Shown here in pieces: positions 18,606-26,054 of a stretch of DNA of 42,832 nucleotides. Each line of letters opens with the position of its first letter. Position 1 is the stretch's first letter. This DNA is from an uncultured Phascolarctobacterium sp. (GTDB lineage Bacteria; Bacillota; Negativicutes; Acidaminococcales; Acidaminococcaceae), in assembly GCF_937920985.1 (NCBI RefSeq), contig NZ_CALDXR010000057.1, forward strand, positions 1-42,832, read 5' to 3'. The position numbers were made by a program, and so were the translations under genes. The notes beneath the pieces were generated by a model that made no database searches, had not been told where the DNA came from, and saw only the letters and a program-made list of their open reading frames with translations.

Positions 18606-20494
18606 TCTTCTTCACCCTTTACAAATGCTGCAGCCTTGGCAGCAATGGTTGGCGTATCCAGTCCCAAATCACGGAACAGCAGCTTTTTGTCACCATGCAT
18701 TACAAATTCATCGGGAATACCGAAGCAACGCACCTCACACTGCTCCAGCAGTTTATTTGCATTAAGCTCTTCGAGAACTGCGCTGCCGACACCGCCTGCC
18801 AGTACGCCTTCTTCCAGAGTAATAATCTTGCCATAGCTTTGCGCATGCCCCCGCAAGAGTTTAGCATCAAGCGGTTTGGCAAAGCGCATATTCACAACGC
18901 CGGCACTGATTCCCTGCGCTTCCAGCAGCTCCGCTGCATCCAGCGCAGTCTGCACCATACTGCCAATCGCCCAGAAACAGACATCCTTGCCGGTACGCAG
19001 TACCTCTGCCTTACCAATCGGCAAATCCTGCCACTGCGTATCCAGCGCAACGCCCACACCGCTGCCGCGCGGATAGCGCACGGAAACAGGTCCGTCAAAA
19101 TCCAGCGCTGTTTTCAGCATGTGTTGCAGTTCATTCTCATCCTTCGGCACCATAATGGTCATGTTGGGAATGCTGCGCAGATAAGCGTAGTCAAAAACGC
19201 CATGATGCGTATAGCCGTCATCACCGACAAGACCGGCACGGTCCAGACACAGCGTTACGTGCAACTTCTGCATGCAGATATCGTGCATAATGGAGTCATA
19301 AGCACGCTGCATGAAGGTAGAATAAATTGCTGCCACAGGCTTCATTCCGGCAGCAGCCATACCTGCAGCCGCAGTAACCGCATGTTGCTCGGCAATACCT
19401 ACGTCAAAGAAATGGTCCTTGTGCGCCTCGGCAAAAATATTCAAGCCGGTGCCATCAGGCATTGCAGCCGTAATACCAACAATTTTATCGTCGGTATCAG
19501 CCAGCTTGCTCAAGGTTTTACCAAAAACCTCGGTATAGCTTACGGGTGCATTCGGATTAGTAATCTTTTTGCCGGTAGCAATATCAAAGGGGCCTGTACC
19601 GTGGAACTTATTGGGGCTTTCTTCCGCAGGCTTGTAGCCCTTGCCCTTTTTCGTCAGCACGTGTACCATAACCGGTCCGTCAATCTTTTTGGCAGTCTGC
19701 AATACATCCAGCAAGCCATCCAGATCGTGTCCGTCAACCGGTCCCAAATAAGTAAAGCCAAGCTCTTCAAAAATAGAAGTCGGCACCATCAGGTACTTTA
19801 CGCTGCCCTTCAGGCGGCGGATAGCCTTCAGCACATCACTGCCGAACTCCATATTCTTGAGCCAGCCCTCAATATCATTTTTAATTTTATTATAGGTTTC
19901 GCCTGTACGCAGCTGATAAAGATATTCGCTCATCGCGCCCACGTTTTTGGAAATAGACATTTCGTTATCGTTGAGCACAACAATCATATTCTTATGCAGC
20001 ATACCGGCATTGTTCAGCGCTTCGAAAGCCATACCGCCGGTCATGGAGCCGTCACCGATGACAGCTACAACATTATAATCCTCTCCCTGCAGGTCGCGGG
20101 CGCAGGCCATGCCAAGCGCTGCAGAAATAGACGTACTGGAATGACCGGTACCGAAGGCATCGTGCTCGCTTTCGCTGCGCTTAGGGAAACCGGAAAGACC
20201 GCCGTATTGGCGCAGCGTAGGAAATTGCTCCCTGCGTCCGGTAATAATTTTATGGATATAGGCCTGATGACCTACGTCGAAAATAATCTTATCTTCCGGT
20301 GTATTAAAAACCTTATGTAAGGCTAAAGTCAGCTCTACTACGCCCAGATTCGGCGCCAGATGGCCGCCGGTGTGCGAAATAACGCTAATTAAAAGCTGTC
20401 TGATTTCCTTAGCCAACTGCTCCAGCTGCGGCACGGAAAGCTTTTTGACATCAGCCGGTGAATTAATTTTATCTAAAAATTTATTCTCTGCCAT
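18602..20494 (-). CDS. dxs: 1-deoxy-D-xylulose-5-phosphate synthase
   Basis: This 630-residue thiamine-diphosphate enzyme condenses pyruvate with glyceraldehyde 3-phosphate, the first step of the MEP isoprenoid pathway. The ThDP-binding motif GDGS...NNAG starts at 147, the catalytic histidine region is HTGGHLAPNLG (41-51), and the conserved Glu is in VGIAEQHAVT. It lies 2 nt after ispA and overlaps tlyA by 4 nt, so it is translationally coupled within the cluster. Its precursor glyceraldehyde 3-phosphate is also made by the transketolase encoded nearby. Confidence 0.98.
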   Translation of the reverse strand: MAENKFLDKINSPADVKKLSVPQLEQLAKEIRQLLISVISHTGGHLAPNLGVVELTLALHKVFNTPEDKIIFDVGHQAYIHKIITGRREQFPTLRQYGGLSGFPKRSESEHDAFGTGHSSTSISAALGMACARDLQGEDYNVVAVIGDGSMTGGMAFEALNNAGMLHKNMIVVLNDNEMSISKNVGAMSEYLYQLRTGETYNKIKNDIEGWLKNMEFGSDVLKAIRRLKGSVKYLMVPTSIFEELGFTYLGPVDGHDLDGLLDVLQTAKKIDGPVMVHVLTKKGKGYKPAEESPNKFHGTGPFDIATGKKITNPNAPVSYTEVFGKTLSKLADTDDKIVGITAAMPDGTGLNIFAEAHKDHFFDVGIAEQHAVTAAAGMAAAGMKPVAAIYSTFMQRAYDSIMHDICMQKLHVTLCLDRAGLVGDDGYTHHGVFDYAYLRSIPNMTIMVPKDENELQHMLKTALDFDGPVSVRYPRGSGVGVALDTQWQDLPIGKAEVLRTGKDVCFWAIGSMVQTALDAAELLEAQGISAGVVNMRFAKPLDAKLLRGHAQSYGKIITLEEGVLAGGVGSAVLEELNANKLLEQCEVRCFGIPDEFVMHGDKKLLFRDLGLDTPTIAAKAAAFVKGEEE

Positions 20495-20496
20495 AA

Positions 20497-21372
20497 TTAC
20501 TTCTTTCTGTCAGTCATCAGGCGGGTAATTTCACGTAAAGGCTCTGCGTTCTCGCCAAACATTTCCAGACATTCCAAAGCCTCTGCCACAGTCTTTTCTG
20601 CCAGCTCATGTGCTGCCTGCAGGCCGTACAGTGTTACATAAGTAGATTTGTGGTTCTTGGCATCGCTGCCTACCGGCTTGCCAAGCTCCTCCTCAGTGCC
20701 TTCGACATCAAGGATGTCATCGGTAATCTGGAAGGCAAGTCCAAGCAAATCAGCAAATTTGGTGAGCGCCAAAAGCTGCTGATCATTAGCGCCGGCCAGA
20801 TGCGCACCGCCGCGGATGGCAGCAATAAAAAGCGCACCGGTCTTGCCCGCATGCAGTTTGCGCAGCTCATCCGGCGTAATCTTTTTGCCTTCAAATTCCA
20901 AATCAAGGCCCTGACCGCCAACCATGCCAAAGTTACCGGCACACATAGCCATTTCACGTACAGTTTCAATCAGAACCTTAGGGTCAACATTCTTCTGCTC
21001 CAGCATTACCTCAAACGCCAAAGTGAGCAGGCCGTCACCGGCAAGCACTGCCATGGCCTCACCAAAAACCTTATGGTTAGTCAGACGGCCGCGACGATAA
21101 TCATCGTCATCCATGCACGGCAGGTCATCGTGAATCAGAGAATAGGTGTGAATCATTTCCAGACCGCAAGCCACAGGCAAATAATTGTAGCCCTTGCTGC
21201 CCACAGCCTCTGCCGCAGCCATCAGCAGAATTGGACGAATGCGTTTACCGCCTGCCATCAGGCTGTATTCCATAGCTTCATCTACCTTGGAAATACCCTT
21301 TTTAGCAATTCTGTTCTTCAAATAGTTTTCTACAAGTTTTTGCTGGTTAGCATAATAAGCTTTAAAATCCAT
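20497..21372 (-). CDS. ispA: Polyprenyl synthetase, farnesyl diphosphate synthase type
   Basis: This 291-residue prenyltransferase builds geranyl/farnesyl diphosphate from C5 units. The first Asp-rich motif DDLPCMDDDD is at 82-91, with the two-residue insertion between aspartates typical of bacterial short-chain enzymes. The second motif is DDILD at about 217-221. GGAGG is 7 nt before the ATG, and its ATG overlaps the xseB stop (TAATG). Product length (C15 or C20) is not certain from sequence. Confidence 0.95.
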   Translation of the reverse strand: MDFKAYYANQQKLVENYLKNRIAKKGISKVDEAMEYSLMAGGKRIRPILLMAAAEAVGSKGYNYLPVACGLEMIHTYSLIHDDLPCMDDDDYRRGRLTNHKVFGEAMAVLAGDGLLTLAFEVMLEQKNVDPKVLIETVREMAMCAGNFGMVGGQGLDLEFEGKKITPDELRKLHAGKTGALFIAAIRGGAHLAGANDQQLLALTKFADLLGLAFQITDDILDVEGTEEELGKPVGSDAKNHKSTYVTLYGLQAAHELAEKTVAEALECLEMFGENAEPLREITRLMTDRKK

Positions 21373-21629
21373 TATTTTACCTCCAAATCCTGGAATGCTT
21401 CTAATTTATAGCCAACGTCGTTACTGTCGGTAACAACGATTTTTTCAACCTCCTGCTTCACTGTTTCCAATCTGCTGCTGCAGACACGGCTCAGCTCCAC
21501 ACCGTATTTGAATACCTCCAGAGCCTTGTCCAAAGGCAGCTCGCCGCTTTCCAGAAGCTGTACCTGTGCTTCCAGCTCGCTTAAGGCATCTTCAAACTTA
21601 ATGTTCTTTGCAATCTTTTTCGTTGCCAT
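21372..21629 (-). CDS. xseB: Exodeoxyribonuclease VII small subunit
   Basis: This 85-residue helical protein pairs with XseA to degrade single-stranded DNA. The core FEDALSELEAQVQLLESGELPLDKALEVF (written here only in part: FEDALSELE at 12-20 and LPLDKALEVF at 35-44) is the family signature. It starts 3 nt after the xseA stop and ends in the ispA start codon. Confidence 0.95.
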   Translation of the reverse strand: MATKKIAKNIKFEDALSELEAQVQLLESGELPLDKALEVFKYGVELSRVCSSRLETVKQEVEKIVVTDSNDVGYKLEAFQDLEVK

Positions 21630-21632
21630 CCT

Positions 21633-22838
21633 TTACCGCCTTTCTACCTGCTGCACAACCGAGGTTATCACACCGTCTGCGACTGTTGTCAGCAGCTCAT
21701 CACCCCATCTGAGGTCATCAACACTGCTTACCAGCGTATAATCGGATTTTTGGCTCACAGAATAGCCTCGTCCCAAAACAGCCAGCGGACTGAGGCTGTC
21801 CAGCCTTGCCGCCGCCAGCGCCAGCTTATGCTCATCCTGCTGCAGATGCAGCTCTAAGGCCTCACGCAGTCTGCGCGAAGCAGTATCAAGACGCTGCGCC
21901 TGGTCGGCAAAAAGCCTTTCCGGGTCACGCAACGCCCACGAATTAACTAAATTATCCAATCTGCGCTGCTGCTGCGTCAGCAATGCTGACAGCAGGCTAC
22001 GCGCACGCTGCTCCAGATAGGCAACGCGTTGCTTATAGCCTTCAACATCAGCCACCACCAGCTCCGCGGCCTGCGACGGTGTCGCAGCCCTCACATCAGC
22101 AGCAAAATCACACAGCGTAAAATCTGTCTCATGGCCTACGGCACTGACCACCGGAATTTTGGAGGCAGCTACCGCTCTTACGGTAACTTCTTCGTTAAAA
22201 GCCCACAAATCCTCAATAGAACCGCCGCCACGTCCTACAATAAGGACATCAGCCAGCTTTTTACGGTTAAAGAATTCAATCGCCGCAGCAATTTCCGCCG
22301 CAGCGTCCTCGCCCTGCACCTTAACAGGATAAAGCAACAGCTTAATCCCTTGATTTCTCCTGCGTGACACTGTTATGACGTCACGCACAGCGGCACCTGC
22401 AGGAGAGGTAATAATACCCACAGTGCGCGGATGCAGCGGCAGCTGCTGTTTACGTTCAGGCGCAAACAGGCCGGCACGCTCCAGCTTCTGCTTGAGCTTT
22501 TCGTAAGCCTGCATCAAATCGCCCACGCCCTGCTGCAGCAGTAAATCAGTATACAGCTGATAAACGCCGTCGCGTTCATAAACAGCCAGTCGGCCAACTG
22601 CTACCACAGTATCGCCGTTTTGCGGCTGAAAGCGCAAATTAATAGCCTTGCTACGGAACATTACGCATTTGAGCACCGCACCGGCGTCCTTCAGCGTAAA
22701 GTAGCAATGACCTGATGGATAGCGCTTAAAATTGGAGATTTCACCGACAACCTGCAGATTACGCAGCTCCGGCTCCTGCTCCAGTATATGCTTTATGAAA
22801 TTATTTATTTCGCTTACCGAATAAACAGCTTCAGTCAT
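21633..22838 (-). CDS. xseA: Exodeoxyribonuclease VII large subunit
   Basis: This 401-residue catalytic subunit has an N-terminal OB-fold (residues about 5-100, VGEISNFKRYPSGHCYFTLKD), a catalytic domain with the VGRGGGSIEDLWAFN motif, and a C-terminal coiled coil that binds XseB copies. The open frame extends 50 codons further upstream, but that part overlaps the upstream gene and looks nothing like XseA, so the ATG at 22838 is chosen; it overlaps the upstream stop by 8 nt. The ribosome binding site is weak, consistent with coupling. Confidence 0.95.
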   Translation of the reverse strand: MTEAVYSVSEINNFIKHILEQEPELRNLQVVGEISNFKRYPSGHCYFTLKDAGAVLKCVMFRSKAINLRFQPQNGDTVVAVGRLAVYERDGVYQLYTDLLLQQGVGDLMQAYEKLKQKLERAGLFAPERKQQLPLHPRTVGIITSPAGAAVRDVITVSRRRNQGIKLLLYPVKVQGEDAAAEIAAAIEFFNRKKLADVLIVGRGGGSIEDLWAFNEEVTVRAVAASKIPVVSAVGHETDFTLCDFAADVRAATPSQAAELVVADVEGYKQRVAYLEQRARSLLSALLTQQQRRLDNLVNSWALRDPERLFADQAQRLDTASRRLREALELHLQQDEHKLALAAARLDSLSPLAVLGRGYSVSQKSDYTLVSSVDDLRWGDELLTTVADGVITSVVQQVERR

Positions 22839-23787
22839 TTTCTTTATGTAATCTCCAGGCAACAGCGGCACAACCGCTGGCATTATCACAGCTGAAGCGA
22901 CCTTCGGGCACCCACAGGCGCACACGGCGCTTCGCCAGCTTTTCTTCAACATGCTTGCGGATGTACTTGTTGGAGCCGACGCCGCCAACCAAAATCACAT
23001 CTCGCACACCATATGCCGCTGCGCCGTTACGCAGCAGACGGGCAAAGGTTTCCGCCAGCGTATGCTCCACCCCCAAGGCCAGAGAAGCAGCATCTGCCCC
23101 CGCCTCCAGCTTGCGCATAGCGGCAGTTGCAGGTCCCGATAAGCTCACATCAAGCTTACGCACGGACACCGGCAGCTCCAGCGGCGCTTCCGCCTGCATA
23201 GCAAGCTGCTCCAGCGCCGGACCGGTCGGAAACTGCAGTCCCAACGCCACACCGATGCGGTCCACAAACTGACCGGCATGCAAATCCAAACTGCCGCCAA
23301 CCTGCGTCAGGTTGTAGCGGCTGTCCTCACGGCGTTCGCACAGCAGCAAATCAGTAGTACCACCACTGGCATGCAGCAGCAAAAAACGCTCCGCCTGCGG
23401 TCCGCCTGCCGACCAAAGACCGGCCTCCAGGTGATTTTCCTGGTGGCTGATGACCTCCAGCGGCACCTTATAGGCAGCCGCCAGGCTGCGAGCGACGCTC
23501 ATGCCGGCTAGGAACGCCGGCATATAGGAGTCCGCGAGCGGACGCGGATAACCGCTGACACCAATTGCCGCCAAGGTGCAATCCTTATCGGCAAAGACCT
23601 CCTCTACCAAACGCGGTAGATTGCGTGTATGCTGAAAAACCATCTCGGACTGCTGCAGGCCGCAGCGTCCCGGCTTAACGCTCAAAATCTGTCTGGCCTC
23701 GGCAAGCAGACTGCCATCCTCCGCCAAAAGTGCGGCAGAGGTAGTATAACAGCTGGTATCAATGCCTAAATAAACCTTTTGGCTCAT
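22831..23787 (-). CDS. TsaD/Kae1-like paralog (peptidase M22-like ASKHA protein)
   Basis: This 318-residue protein has the ASKHA fold of TsaD, the enzyme that adds the threonylcarbamoyl group to tRNA A37. The N-terminal phosphate loop is LGIDTSCYTTSAA (8-20), the metal-binding pair HxxxH is H115 and H119 (HQENH), and a later Asp lies in CDNASG (about D301). It differs from true TsaD in the second half and in lacking the usual motif after the first phosphate loop. Divergent paralogs of this kind sit beside nusB-xseA in many Clostridia and Negativicutes and are often mislabelled sialoglycoprotein endopeptidase. Its function is not established. It overlaps nusB by 4 nt and xseA by 8 nt. Confidence 0.8.
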   Translation of the reverse strand: MSQKVYLGIDTSCYTTSAALLAEDGSLLAEARQILSVKPGRCGLQQSEMVFQHTRNLPRLVEEVFADKDCTLAAIGVSGYPRPLADSYMPAFLAGMSVARSLAAAYKVPLEVISHQENHLEAGLWSAGGPQAERFLLLHASGGTTDLLLCERREDSRYNLTQVGGSLDLHAGQFVDRIGVALGLQFPTGPALEQLAMQAEAPLELPVSVRKLDVSLSGPATAAMRKLEAGADAASLALGVEHTLAETFARLLRNGAAAYGVRDVILVGGVGSNKYIRKHVEEKLAKRRVRLWVPEGRFSCDNASGCAAVAWRLHKEND

Positions 23788-24248
23788 TTTCTTGTCAGCT
23801 TACCTAAAACACCGTTGATAAAGCGCGGAGATTCTTCGGTACCATAAGCCTTGGCAATTTCCACTGCCTCATTGATAGCAACACCTGCAGCCAAAGCAGG
23901 CTTTTCATGGCGCATTTCAAAAACTGCTACGCGCAGGATATTTCTGTCGGTAGCAGGCATACGCTCTACTGTCCAGTCGGTTGCACAGCTGTTCAAAGTC
24001 GCATCAATAGCCTCTTTGTTTTCTACAACACCGTTAACAAGCACCATAGAATACTTCTTAACATAGTTTCTGGCACTTGCTGCCCCCAGCTCCTTATGCT
24101 GGTCCAAAGCCTTGTCTACCGCAGCCTCCGGATGCAGCTCCTCGTGCTCATCTAAAGCTGCGTCAACAGCCTGTTCTACCTCATTACCGGTAAAGTCTAT
24201 TTGGAATAATGCCTGTAAGGCAACCTCTCTTGCAAGTCTACGAATCAT
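23784..24248 (-). CDS. nusB: Transcription antitermination factor NusB
   Basis: This 154-residue all-helical factor binds boxA RNA with NusE (S10) in rRNA antitermination. The family core is clear: RRLAREVALQALFQID at the start, and PATDRNILRVAVFEM and INEAVEIAKAYG later. It is longer than usual because of a tandem 16-residue duplication: AVDAALDEHEELHPEA then AVDKALDQHKELGAAS (bases 24075-24170). The ATG at 24248 has AGGAGA 8 nt upstream; a GTG two codons earlier is inside that site. Confidence 0.95.
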   Translation of the reverse strand: MIRRLAREVALQALFQIDFTGNEVEQAVDAALDEHEELHPEAAVDKALDQHKELGAASARNYVKKYSMVLVNGVVENKEAIDATLNSCATDWTVERMPATDRNILRVAVFEMRHEKPALAAGVAINEAVEIAKAYGTEESPRFINGVLGKLTRK

Positions 24249-24318
24249 TTGCACACTCTCCTTGTATAAAAAATATTAATAAATATCTTGTATGATGATG
24301 GATTCAGATTAGGCAGAT

Positions 24319-24389
24319 AGTACCTTATTTTTCACCGCTACCTATTAATTTGAGGCGAAACAAACGGTGCCTTATCTTTCGCCGCTACC
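24319..24389 (+). repeat. Short direct repeat pair in the nusB leader
   Basis: Two 24-nt copies (24319-24342 and 24366-24389) match at 20 of 24 positions; the second begins GGTGCCTTATC and ends CGCCGCTACC. Its first half resembles the GTGCCTTATCGTGCGCC start of the nadK-argR repeat. The second copy can also pair with an upstream GGCGAAA (24354-24360 with 24377-24383). It lies in the 145-base gap between the DUF2273 gene and nusB. Confidence 0.5.
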
Positions 24390-24393
24390 GCTT

Positions 24394-24621
24394 TTATCTG
24401 TGATAGCCTGGCGGCAGTAACCTATCCAACCACTCCAGCAAATCCTCTTTTTTATCCAGCTTGCAACCGATAAAAAAGCCCAAGCCGATGCAAAGCATCA
24501 AAAACAGTGCCTGAAAAAAGCCCAACCACAGCACTATCACGCCAATAAACAAGCCAAATACCGAGCACAGCAGGCGGCCGCGATAATTATTCCAGATATC
24601 ATTGAGAATATCGTTCAACAT
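24394..24621 (-). CDS. DUF2273 small membrane protein
   Basis: This 75-residue protein has a hydrophobic centre (about residues 17-54) that can form two membrane helices, followed by a basic/acidic tail DKKEDLLEWLDRLLPPG. It matches the DUF2273 family, which is found with amaP and asp23 in Firmicutes. Its role is unknown; context suggests it helps place Asp23 at the membrane. It follows amaP by 12 nt. Confidence 0.85.
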   Translation of the reverse strand: MLNDILNDIWNNYRGRLLCSVFGLFIGVIVLWLGFFQALFLMLCIGLGFFIGCKLDKKEDLLEWLDRLLPPGYHR

Positions 24622-24633
24622 AGCTTCTGCCTC

Positions 24634-25155
24634 CTATTCTTCCTTTGCCTTAATCTGTTTGAAGAACAGCTCTATTTCCTTAACCTCTATACCGGTAACC
24701 TTTTTAATCGTCTCACGGACATTAGTCTTAATCTCACCGGAGGTTTCCGGAATATTTATGCCGGGTTCAATCGAAGCATTAATGCGTACATCAATGCATT
24801 GATCCTCCAGCTTCACAATAACCTTTACATGATGGATGCCGTATATTTCCTGCGACAGAACAGCAATATAATCCTCCAATGCGCCCTTGCCTACAAGCAC
24901 CTTGCCCTTATCACTGTCACTTAGCTTCAGCGAGCTTACGCCCGTCAGCCCCAAGCCGGTAATCAGCAGGCGCAGGCTTACCAAAAGCATAATCACGCCG
25001 CCCACAGCATAAACCCAGTTGCCCGGGATATGGCTGATAAACGCTACCATACCGGTATCCGAAAAAACGCCCAGACTGCACAGCAACGTCAGCACCGATG
25101 CTACTGCCATCAATATCGTATACAGTGTCAGGATAATTCTATCCGCAATACACAT
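24634..25155 (-). CDS. amaP: Alkaline shock response membrane anchor AmaP
   Basis: This 173-residue protein has two N-terminal membrane helices (about residues 6-30 and 46-68) and a C-terminal Asp23-like cytoplasmic domain (about 80-165). In Staphylococcus aureus AmaP tethers Asp23 filaments to the membrane. GGAGG lies 10 nt before the ATG, and the gene follows asp23 by only 5 nt. Confidence 0.9.
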   Translation of the reverse strand: MCIADRIILTLYTILMAVASVLTLLCSLGVFSDTGMVAFISHIPGNWVYAVGGVIMLLVSLRLLITGLGLTGVSSLKLSDSDKGKVLVGKGALEDYIAVLSQEIYGIHHVKVIVKLEDQCIDVRINASIEPGINIPETSGEIKTNVRETIKKVTGIEVKEIELFFKQIKAKEE

Positions 25156-25160
25156 AGCCG

Positions 25161-25781
25161 TTAATCCTCCTCCAAAAATTTCCTATGCTTTTCGTCCATG
25201 TCCTCCTCCGGCGGCAGCTTAAAATCATGGTCATCATGCAGATTAACCAGCTGCTGCTCAAACGAATTGGCCTCCGTTGCTTCCGCACTCTTAGCCTGCG
25301 CCTGCAAAATTTCCGCCATATCAACATCAGATGAGCTTTCCTTTTCCAGCTCACTCGCACGCCGTTTTGCTACGCCTTCGACATTGACGTCCACAAACTG
25401 CACCTCATAACCGGTCATCGCCTCAATAGCATCCTTAACCTTTTCCTGTACCTCCAAAGCAATCTCCGGAATGCAGCAGCCGTATTCGACATTAATATAA
25501 ACGCTGGCATTTACCAGCTTGCCTTCAAAATGCAATCGCACACCTTTAGAAGCATTTTCCTTGCCCAAGAAGCGGTTAATGCCATCTGTCAGGCCGCCGC
25601 TCATGCCAACAACGCCGGGAACCTCCTGTGCCGCCAGACTGGCAACGATACAGATAACCTCGTCAGCGATACGGATATCTCCATATTCCTCGCCATCCTG
25701 GGCCTGTGCTGCTTCGGCAGCAGCTTCAGCGGCCTCATTGGCCTTGGCCCTGATAGTTTCCTTTATATTTTTTTCTTCCAT
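25161..25781 (-). CDS. Asp23/Gls24 family envelope stress response protein
   Basis: This 206-residue protein has a central Asp23 domain (about residues 35-150) with the motifs IADEVICIVASLAAQEVPGV (20 residues) and INVEYGCCIPEIA. An Ala/Glu-rich N-terminal leader and an acidic, probably disordered tail of about 60 residues make it longer than typical Asp23. The family forms membrane-associated complexes and is linked to cell-wall stress. The ATG at 25781 has AGGAGG 8 nt upstream; the GTG three codons earlier overlaps that site. It is the first gene of the asp23-amaP-DUF2273-nusB run. Confidence 0.92.
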   Translation of the reverse strand: MEEKNIKETIRAKANEAAEAAAEAAQAQDGEEYGDIRIADEVICIVASLAAQEVPGVVGMSGGLTDGINRFLGKENASKGVRLHFEGKLVNASVYINVEYGCCIPEIALEVQEKVKDAIEAMTGYEVQFVDVNVEGVAKRRASELEKESSSDVDMAEILQAQAKSAEATEANSFEQQLVNLHDDHDFKLPPEEDMDEKHRKFLEED

Positions 25782-25860
25782 ATCCGGCACCTCCTGCTCG
25801 CTTACGCGCCGCCCAAAATGCAGCAGCGTAATGAAGACAGTTATACATTTTTATTTTCTT

Positions 25861-25897
25861 ATTATACCACAATTTATGCAATCCGTATGCATAAAAT
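25861..25897 (-). promoter_or_regulatory. Extended -10 promoter with inverted repeat over the -35 region
   Basis: On the minus strand TGGTATAAT (25861-25869) is an extended -10 element about 80 nt before asp23. An inverted repeat of 10-nt arms (25871-25880 and 25888-25897, 9 of 10 matching, core TTATGCA/TGCATAA) covers the -35 position, so it may bind a regulator. Confidence 0.5.
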
Positions 25898-26004
25898 GTA
25901 TAAAAAATAACTGCTTAGCCTACTTATGATTGATTCCGCTTTTCGCTTACTATACATGAGCAACACAAGGGAACGCAGTACTTCACACATCATATGCTGC
26001 AACG

Positions 26005-26033
26005 CAAAAAGACCACTCCGCAGAGTGGCCTCT
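26005..26033 (-). terminator. Terminator of transketolase
   Basis: On the minus strand a 9-bp stem with one G-U pair (26023-26031 with 26010-26018, loop TGCG) is followed by five T. It lies about 20 nt after the tkt stop. The remaining bases up to the asp23 promoter (26034-26054 and 25898-26004) hold nothing else I recognise. Confidence 0.85.
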
Positions 26034-26054
26034 AAGCTCAATTTAAACTTACAA

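Noticed and set aside
18695..20320. 541-codon plus-strand open frame opposite dxs
   Set aside because: It is the shadow of a strongly conserved dxs gene with biased codon use. Its translation resembles no protein and has no initiation signal.
22839..22988. N-terminal extension of xseA by 50 codons
   Set aside because: It overlaps the upstream TsaD-like gene, has no OB-fold similarity, and the ATG at 22838 gives the normal XseA start.
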